From Saccharibacillus qingshengii (lineage in GTDB: Bacteria > Bacillota > Bacilli > Paenibacillales > Paenibacillaceae): a stretch of DNA of 64,000 nucleotides. Every line of letters begins with the position of its first letter. Within the stretch, counting starts at the first letter, position 1. The DNA is taken from the NCBI RefSeq assembly GCF_013185195.1, contig NZ_JAAZWC010000012.1, positions 89,664 to 153,663 on the forward strand, written 5' to 3'. The translations under genes and the position numbers were made by a program. The notes under the pieces were generated by a model. The model saw nothing but the letters and a program-made list of their open reading frames with translations, made no database searches and was not told the DNA's origin. This document shows, one piece after another, positions 59,769 through 64,000 of this stretch.

Positions 59769-60680
59769 ATGCAGGAGATCATTCGCACGGAATCTTTGAC
59801 CAAACGGTACGGCACCCATTCGGTTCTGCAGGACGTATCGCTGAATGTGCACCAGGGAGAAATTTACGGATTCCTGGGTCTGAACGGAGCCGGAAAAACA
59901 ACGACGATCCGCATGCTGCTGGGCATGATTCGGCCGACTTCCGGAGCCGCCTATATCAACGGTCGAAGCATCATCGAAGCCAAGCCCGATCTGTGGCGGC
60001 AGATCGGCTACATGGTGGAGACGCCTTATGCATACCCGAATTTCACGGTACGCGACAATCTGCGGCTGATCGCCAGACTGCGGGGTCTGCCGGCAAAAAG
60101 CGCGACCGAGTCCGTCATCGAAAAATTGCAGCTGACGCCTTATGCCGATACCAAAGCCAAAAACCTGTCGCTCGGCAATGCCCAGAAGCTTGGCCTGGCC
60201 AAAGCCATGATCCATAACCCCTCCGTGCTGATTCTGGACGAACCCACCAATGCGCTCGACCCGGCAGGCATCGTTCAGGTTCGCGAACTTCTGCGCCGCT
60301 TGGCCAAGGAGGAAGGGATGACCGTATTTATTTCCAGCCACATTTTGGAGGAGATGTCCAAACTGGCGTCGCGGATCGGCATTATTCACGGCGGCACGCT
60401 GATTCAAGAGATCAGCTCGCAGGAGTTTGAGCAGCTCCGGCGTAAACGGCTGATGGTTAAGGTTCAAGATCAGGGGGAAACCGCGAATCGACTGCTGCTG
60501 GAAGCCGGTTACCGTGCGCAAATCTCGGCTGAAGGCAGCATCGAGATTGCGGACGAACAGGCGATCCGGCAGCCGGAACGGGTAGCCAAACTGCTGGTGG
60601 ACGCCAACCTTTCACTGGCCGGGCTGACGGTTGAAGAAGAAGGGCTTGAATCGTATTTTTTGCAGCGGGTAAGCGAATAA
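59769..60680 (+). CDS. ABC transporter ATP-binding protein
   Basis: Energises an exporter of the drug/antimicrobial-peptide type (single ATPase plus small permease). Walker A GLNGAGKTT (about residue 38), signature LSLGNAQKLGLAKAM, Walker B VLILDEPTNALDP and the H-loop SSHILEEM are intact. Length 303. ATG 59769 is chosen with AGGAG 8 bases upstream; ATG 59766 is equally possible. The permease gene follows after a few bases. Confidence 0.9.
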   Translation: MQEIIRTESLTKRYGTHSVLQDVSLNVHQGEIYGFLGLNGAGKTTTIRMLLGMIRPTSGAAYINGRSIIEAKPDLWRQIGYMVETPYAYPNFTVRDNLRLIARLRGLPAKSATESVIEKLQLTPYADTKAKNLSLGNAQKLGLAKAMIHNPSVLILDEPTNALDPAGIVQVRELLRRLAKEEGMTVFISSHILEEMSKLASRIGIIHGGTLIQEISSQEFEQLRRKRLMVKVQDQGETANRLLLEAGYRAQISAEGSIEIADEQAIRQPERVAKLLVDANLSLAGLTVEEEGLESYFLQRVSE

Positions 60681-60703
60681 TGGCTGTAGGGAGGATATCC
60701 AAT

Positions 60704-61414
60704 ATGAGATCATTAGGGAATGCCGTTTACGTGGAAAATCGAAAATTGAGCCGTTCACCGGTATTGTGGGGGATGTTGGTCTTCCTGTTGTTCGTGACAG
60801 GCATTCGCTCCGGCGGAGCGGACTGGAACGAGCATTTGGGAAGCATGACCTTCTTGTTCGCTTCCGTATTCGGTCTGATGGGATTCGGGACGATTACCGC
60901 CTGGACCTTCGGGAGGGAGTATACGGACCGGACCGTGAAAGACCTGCTGGCCCTGCCAGTCTCGCGCACCACCATTGTGATCGCCAAGGCTGTCGTCATC
61001 GCGTTCTGGTGTCTGGTCGCAGCGCTGACGATCTTCGCTTTCTCGCTGCTGATCGGCTTGTTCATCGGCGTTCCCGGTTTTTCCTGGCCTATTATCGCCC
61101 ATCAGTTCGTCGGACTGCTGCTGATAGCCGTGTTTCATCTGCTGCTCTGTTCGCCGATCGCGCTGCTGGCCAGCATCTCGCGCGGTTATCTGGTTCCGAT
61201 CGCTTACGCGTTCACCACGCTGATGGTCGCCCTGACTGCAGGACCGACCGCACTCGGCCCTTATCTGCCCTGGTCGATTCCGGCACTGCATCTGTCGATG
61301 AGCGGCTTGACGCTGTTTCCGCTGGGTACAGCCAGTTATGTAATTCTGATCTTGGTATTTGAGCTTGGTGCGTTCGGAACGATATCTTGGTGGAAACGAG
61401 CGGACCAGCGGTAA
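60704..61414 (+). CDS. ABC transporter permease (BcrB/ABC-2 type)
   Basis: 236 residues with six hydrophobic segments (about 20-36, 50-70, 95-120, 135-160, 165-190, 208-228), the layout of ABC-2 permeases paired with a lone ATPase, as in BcrAB-like bacitracin or lantibiotic exporters. TFGREYTDRTVKDLLALPVS is the typical coupling loop after TM2. ATG 60704 has GGGAGG 9 bases upstream and is preferred over ATG 60680, which would overlap the ATPase stop. A terminator follows. Confidence 0.88.
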   Translation: MRSLGNAVYVENRKLSRSPVLWGMLVFLLFVTGIRSGGADWNEHLGSMTFLFASVFGLMGFGTITAWTFGREYTDRTVKDLLALPVSRTTIVIAKAVVIAFWCLVAALTIFAFSLLIGLFIGVPGFSWPIIAHQFVGLLLIAVFHLLLCSPIALLASISRGYLVPIAYAFTTLMVALTAGPTALGPYLPWSIPALHLSMSGLTLFPLGTASYVILILVFELGAFGTISWWKRADQR

Positions 61415-61436
61415 TTCGACAGACAAGACGGAATGT

Positions 61437-61481
61437 AAAAAACGAGCCTCCCGAATCTCTTCGGCGGCTCGTTTCTTTTTT
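61437..61481. terminator. Terminator between ABC permease and galK
   Basis: AAACGAGCC / GGCTCGTTT stem with GCCGAAGAGA-type inner pairing; T runs in both directions. Confidence 0.85.
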
Positions 61482-61496
61482 AGCGTGTATTGAAGG

Positions 61497-62783
61497 CTAC
61501 TTCACCCGGTCCAGGCAGACCGCACCGTGCGCGCGGACCTGGATCTCAAGCGACTCCGTGCCCAGCGTGCGCTGGATCAGATCTTGATACGCCGGAACCG
61601 CATCCTGCGGCAGCACGGCCAGAATCACGCCCGCGAATCCGCCGCCGTGAACGCGGCACGCGCCCGCTCCGAGCTGCTTGATATAGCGCTCCGTGATCGC
61701 CAGCGCGATCGCCACTTCCTGCCCGCGGGTCGCTTCGGGACGATAGACGTTTTGCAGCCATTTCCACGACGAATTGCCCGACTCCGTAATCAATGGAAGA
61801 AACGCCTGCAGATCTTCGCGGCGCAGCGCGTCCAGCATGCCGTCTACCCGGTCGTTCTCTTCGAAAAAGTGCAGCGCGCGAAGCACGGCACGGTCGCCGG
61901 CTTTTTCCCGGATTTCCGGCAGGCGCGCGTACAGTTCGTCCGCCGACGTACCGCGGCAGAACTCGGTTCCGAGCAGCTCCGCCACCGCGAACATTTCCCG
62001 CGGAACGGCTGCGTAGTCTTCCGTCAGGTCCGCATGGTTGCCGCCGGTATTTACGATCACGAGCGCATACCCGTCCTGATCGAAACGGTACGTGACCGGC
62101 TCGATCACCGGCTCGTCCGGATTCTCGAAGTCGATCGAGATCAGGCCGCCGTGCGCGCAGGCGATCTGGTCCAGCAGACCCGACGGCTTGTTCCAGAATT
62201 TGTTCTCCGCGTATTTGCCGATCTTGCCGATCTGCACCGCGTTCAAGCTTCCTTCATTATAGAACTCGCTGAGGATCGTGCAGATCAGCATCTCGAACGA
62301 AGCGGACGAGCTGAGCCCCGAAGCGCTGTACACGCTGCTCGAGACGTAGGCGCGGAATCCGCCGGTCCGGTAGCCCTGTTCGGCGAAGCCGGCGACGATG
62401 CCGCGGATCAAGCCCGCCGTGCCGTCGTCTTCGGCGTTGATCTCCAGCTGATCGAGGTTGATCGAATACTGCCGCTCGTAGCCTTCCGAACGCAGCGTGA
62501 TGACGTTCTCTTCCGTCTTCGCCGCTGCGGCGATCGTATCGAGATCGATACTGCCGGTCAGCACTTTGCCGTGGTTATGGTCGGTATGGTTACCGCCGAT
62601 CTCGGTCCGTCCCGGCGCGCTGAACAGCCGTACCGCTTCCGGTCCGTAGGTGTCGGCGTACGCGTCCAGCACTTTTTGGTAGCGCACCGTTTGTTCGTCA
62701 AGCTTGGCTGCGCCGTACAGCGCGGTCAAAGCGGAGAGCATCGCCGGCGTTTGCAGAAAAGCCGGGTTAAATTCGTTCGTCAT
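61497..62783 (-). CDS. galK: Galactokinase (GHMP kinase)
   Basis: Phosphorylates galactose at C1 with ATP, first step of the Leloir pathway. The galactokinase signature APGRTEIGGNHTDHNHGKVL lies near residues 56-75, and the GHMP ATP motif YSASGLSSSASFEM follows. Family-typical VNTGGNHADLTEDYAAVPREM and the C-terminal GGGFAG are present. Length 428, longer than the usual 390 because of an N-terminal extension. GGAGG lies 8 bases before the ATG. galE and galT are not adjacent, so the gene stands alone. Confidence 0.92.
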   Translation of the reverse strand: MTNEFNPAFLQTPAMLSALTALYGAAKLDEQTVRYQKVLDAYADTYGPEAVRLFSAPGRTEIGGNHTDHNHGKVLTGSIDLDTIAAAAKTEENVITLRSEGYERQYSINLDQLEINAEDDGTAGLIRGIVAGFAEQGYRTGGFRAYVSSSVYSASGLSSSASFEMLICTILSEFYNEGSLNAVQIGKIGKYAENKFWNKPSGLLDQIACAHGGLISIDFENPDEPVIEPVTYRFDQDGYALVIVNTGGNHADLTEDYAAVPREMFAVAELLGTEFCRGTSADELYARLPEIREKAGDRAVLRALHFFEENDRVDGMLDALRREDLQAFLPLITESGNSSWKWLQNVYRPEATRGQEVAIALAITERYIKQLGAGACRVHGGGFAGVILAVLPQDAVPAYQDLIQRTLGTESLEIQVRAHGAVCLDRVK

Positions 62784-62924
62784 CCAAAATTCCTCCTGAA
62801 TACGGTATGTCAAATCGGTTAAAGAAGCGGCTCTGTCCGCCCACCTCTCCAATATGACACATTTTTGAATACGCATACAGGGCAGATTGCCAATATCCCG
62901 GTTCTTTTCGACACTTTTAACCCT

Positions 62925-63344
62925 CTAAGCCTGCTGTTTGAGTCTGTGGTTCAGTTCCTCCGCCCGCTTTCTGCTGTCTATCCGTGCATACCCATAGAAG
63001 GCGAGCGTATGCAGCACCAGCGATACCGCGATCATGCCCGGCAGCCAGGGAAGCAGCATCCCGTACATTTCCGCCGAAAACAAGTTCGTCCCCAGCATCG
63101 CCCCGCCGATCGACAGCACCGACGAGATCAGGATATTCCAGACCGGCTTCAGCGTAAAATGGCTCCACAGCGCTTTGTACATCACGCCGAACAGCACTCC
63201 GCAGATCGCGGCGATCCCGGCCACATTCCACAGATAGCCGATCCCTACCGTTTCTTCTTTGTAGAACAGCGTCAGCAGCAGAACCACCCACAGCAAACTC
63301 ATCGTAAATACCTGGAAAAACGACTGTCTCAATTGAACGATCAT
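62925..63344 (-). CDS. DUF3021 family membrane protein
   Basis: 139 residues with four hydrophobic segments (about 12-30, 35-55, 68-90, 98-118), as in DUF3021 proteins, which are almost always paired with a LytTR regulator. The start codon overlaps the stop of the LytTR gene (ATGA type overlap), so both are translated together. The protein probably modulates the regulator at the membrane; its mechanism is not known. Confidence 0.82.
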   Translation of the reverse strand: MIVQLRQSFFQVFTMSLLWVVLLLTLFYKEETVGIGYLWNVAGIAAICGVLFGVMYKALWSHFTLKPVWNILISSVLSIGGAMLGTNLFSAEMYGMLLPWLPGMIAVSLVLHTLAFYGYARIDSRKRAEELNHRLKQQA

Positions 63345-63787
63345 CCCAAACCCCTCCTGAATTGTTGAATATAAAAGCGGCTGACCACATACTGCGAACC
63401 GTCGGTTAACGTTACTTCGATCCGGGCGTGAGCGGCAGACGAAAATTCCCGGATATGCGCGGCGCCGATCATCGTGCGGTTGTTGATCCGGACAAACTGC
63501 GGCGCGGCAAAAGCTTCTTCGGCAGACTTCAAACGCTTGTTCAGCAGATACCGCTCACCGCTAATCAGTCTCACGCCGCACATCCGGTCTTCCGATTCGA
63601 TCACGGCGATCTGTCCAAGCGGGACCTGGACGACCCGGTCGTTCGCGGCATTGATTAATCCGATCCTGCCTATCGACTGTTCGATCGCGTCGCGGATCTG
63701 CGGCCAGCGCTCTTGTTCTTCCGGATGGGTCCGTATTTTCGCGATCCGGCGCTCCAGCGCGGCATCGGCTTCGAATGTAATTTTCAT
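63341..63787 (-). CDS. LytTR domain transcriptional regulator
   Basis: 148 residues: a short N-terminal region and a C-terminal LytTR DNA-binding domain (about 50-147; VPLGQIAVIESEDRMCGVRL, RYLLNKRLKSAEEAF, FVRINNRTMIGAAHIREF). It has no receiver domain, as in the LytTR/DUF3021 class. GGGGAGG lies 8 bases before the ATG at 63787. Direct repeats 21 bp apart lie about 75 bases upstream and are the best candidate binding site. Confidence 0.88.
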   Translation of the reverse strand: MKITFEADAALERRIAKIRTHPEEQERWPQIRDAIEQSIGRIGLINAANDRVVQVPLGQIAVIESEDRMCGVRLISGERYLLNKRLKSAEEAFAAPQFVRINNRTMIGAAHIREFSSAAHARIEVTLTDGSQYVVSRFYIQQFRRGLG

Positions 63788-63861
63788 GATGGCCTCCTCC
63801 CCTTTCTGCTGCTTGTATTCAGCGTACCCGCAAAATCGGGTAGGAACCAGGGTTTGTACCG

Positions 63862-63892
63862 TTTGTTGCAAAGATTGGGGTTTTTGTTGCAA
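63862..63892. promoter_or_regulatory. LytTR-type direct repeats
   Basis: TTTGTTGCAA occurs at 63862-63871 and 63883-63892, 21 bp apart start to start, the spacing used by LytTR regulators (AgrA/LytR-like). It lies upstream of the LytTR gene, suited to autoregulation. Confidence 0.6.
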
Positions 63893-63897
63893 GCACG

Positions 63898-63923
63898 GCA
63901 AAAAGGCGCTCCGCAGGAGCGCC
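63898..63923 (-). terminator. Terminator for a gene beyond the right edge
   Basis: GGCGCTCC / GGAGCGCC with a TTTTT run on the minus strand. No coding frame is seen in the last 200 bases of the window. Confidence 0.7.
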
Positions 63924-63934
63924 TCAGAGTGTCG

Positions 63935-63975
63935 AGAAACCCAGCTCTCCAAACGGAGGGTTGGGTTTCTTTTGT
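63935..63975 (+). terminator. Second hairpin near the right edge
   Basis: GAAACCCA...CTCC / GGAG...TGGGTTTC with TTTT on the plus strand. No plus-strand gene precedes it within the window. Confidence 0.55.
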
Positions 63976-64000
63976 GTTTCGAGTCTCTTTTTTCCTCGGC

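Overview
The window looks like chromosomal DNA of a GC-rich Firmicute of the Paenibacillaceae (Paenibacillus or Saccharibacillus type). This is an inference from strong AGGAGG-type ribosome binding sites, GTG/TTG starts, Gram-positive lipoproteins and S-layer (SLH) proteins, YtcQ/YtcP/YteP-type sugar transporters with a YesN-type membrane AraC regulator, LytTR/DUF3021 and DUF5704 families, and a carbohydrate-heavy gene set. No phage, IS element or CRISPR array was found. One tRNA (Leu, anticodon CAG) is present.

Layout. 1-9.3 kb: a 5' MsrA-like gene with a large low-complexity insertion (runs off the edge), a GH3 glycosidase, an aldose epimerase, a MerR regulator divergent from an SDR with twin 19-bp-spacer promoters, threonine aldolase, NudC and a cation diffusion facilitator. 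9.3-13.6 kb: ribD and ribA behind a FAD monooxygenase, divergent from an HxlR repressor gene with two matching operators, followed by the first cluster of an intergenic repeat family. 13.5-21.4 kb: a membrane-anchored nuclease, a 5'-nucleotidase, a chemoreceptor-like gene broken by one stop codon, a beta-helix lipoprotein, and the 5-oxoprolinase genes pxpA and a fused pxpBC. 21.4-30.4 kb: an ABC sugar importer with its membrane AraC regulator and a GH105 hydrolase with a second AraC regulator, together resembling rhamnogalacturonan use. 30.5-35.2 kb: a translationally coupled SLH protein and a 1156-residue DUF5704-like exported protein with more A/T-rich composition. 35.5-41 kb: VanW, HAD hydrolase, Qnr-like pentapeptide protein, MATE pump, MarR regulator, tRNA-Leu and a small HTH protein. 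41-47.9 kb: a 5'-truncated GH43 arabinanase remnant, an M50-like membrane protein that has lost its HExxH motif, a large GH51 arabinofuranosidase behind an AraR-type box, and the second repeat cluster. 48-55.4 kb: a nuclease-like winged-helix protein with a terminator in its leader, orphan gltD, a GH3 enzyme of reversed domain order, and a scar where an anti-sigma-like fragment meets a C39-like peptidase gene. 55.5-64 kb: a two-domain class I isoprenoid synthase, aldo/keto reductase, TetR plus ABC exporter, galactokinase, DUF3021 and LytTR.

The main theme is plant polysaccharide use (two GH3, GH51, GH43 relic, GH105, galactokinase, epimerase, importer), with small stress and drug-response modules, each beside its own regulator. 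The best candidates for something undescribed are the two-domain isoprenoid synthase, the protease-dead M50-like protein, the HxlR/monooxygenase/RibA/RibD cluster, the DUF5704/SLH pair and the paired inverted repeat family.
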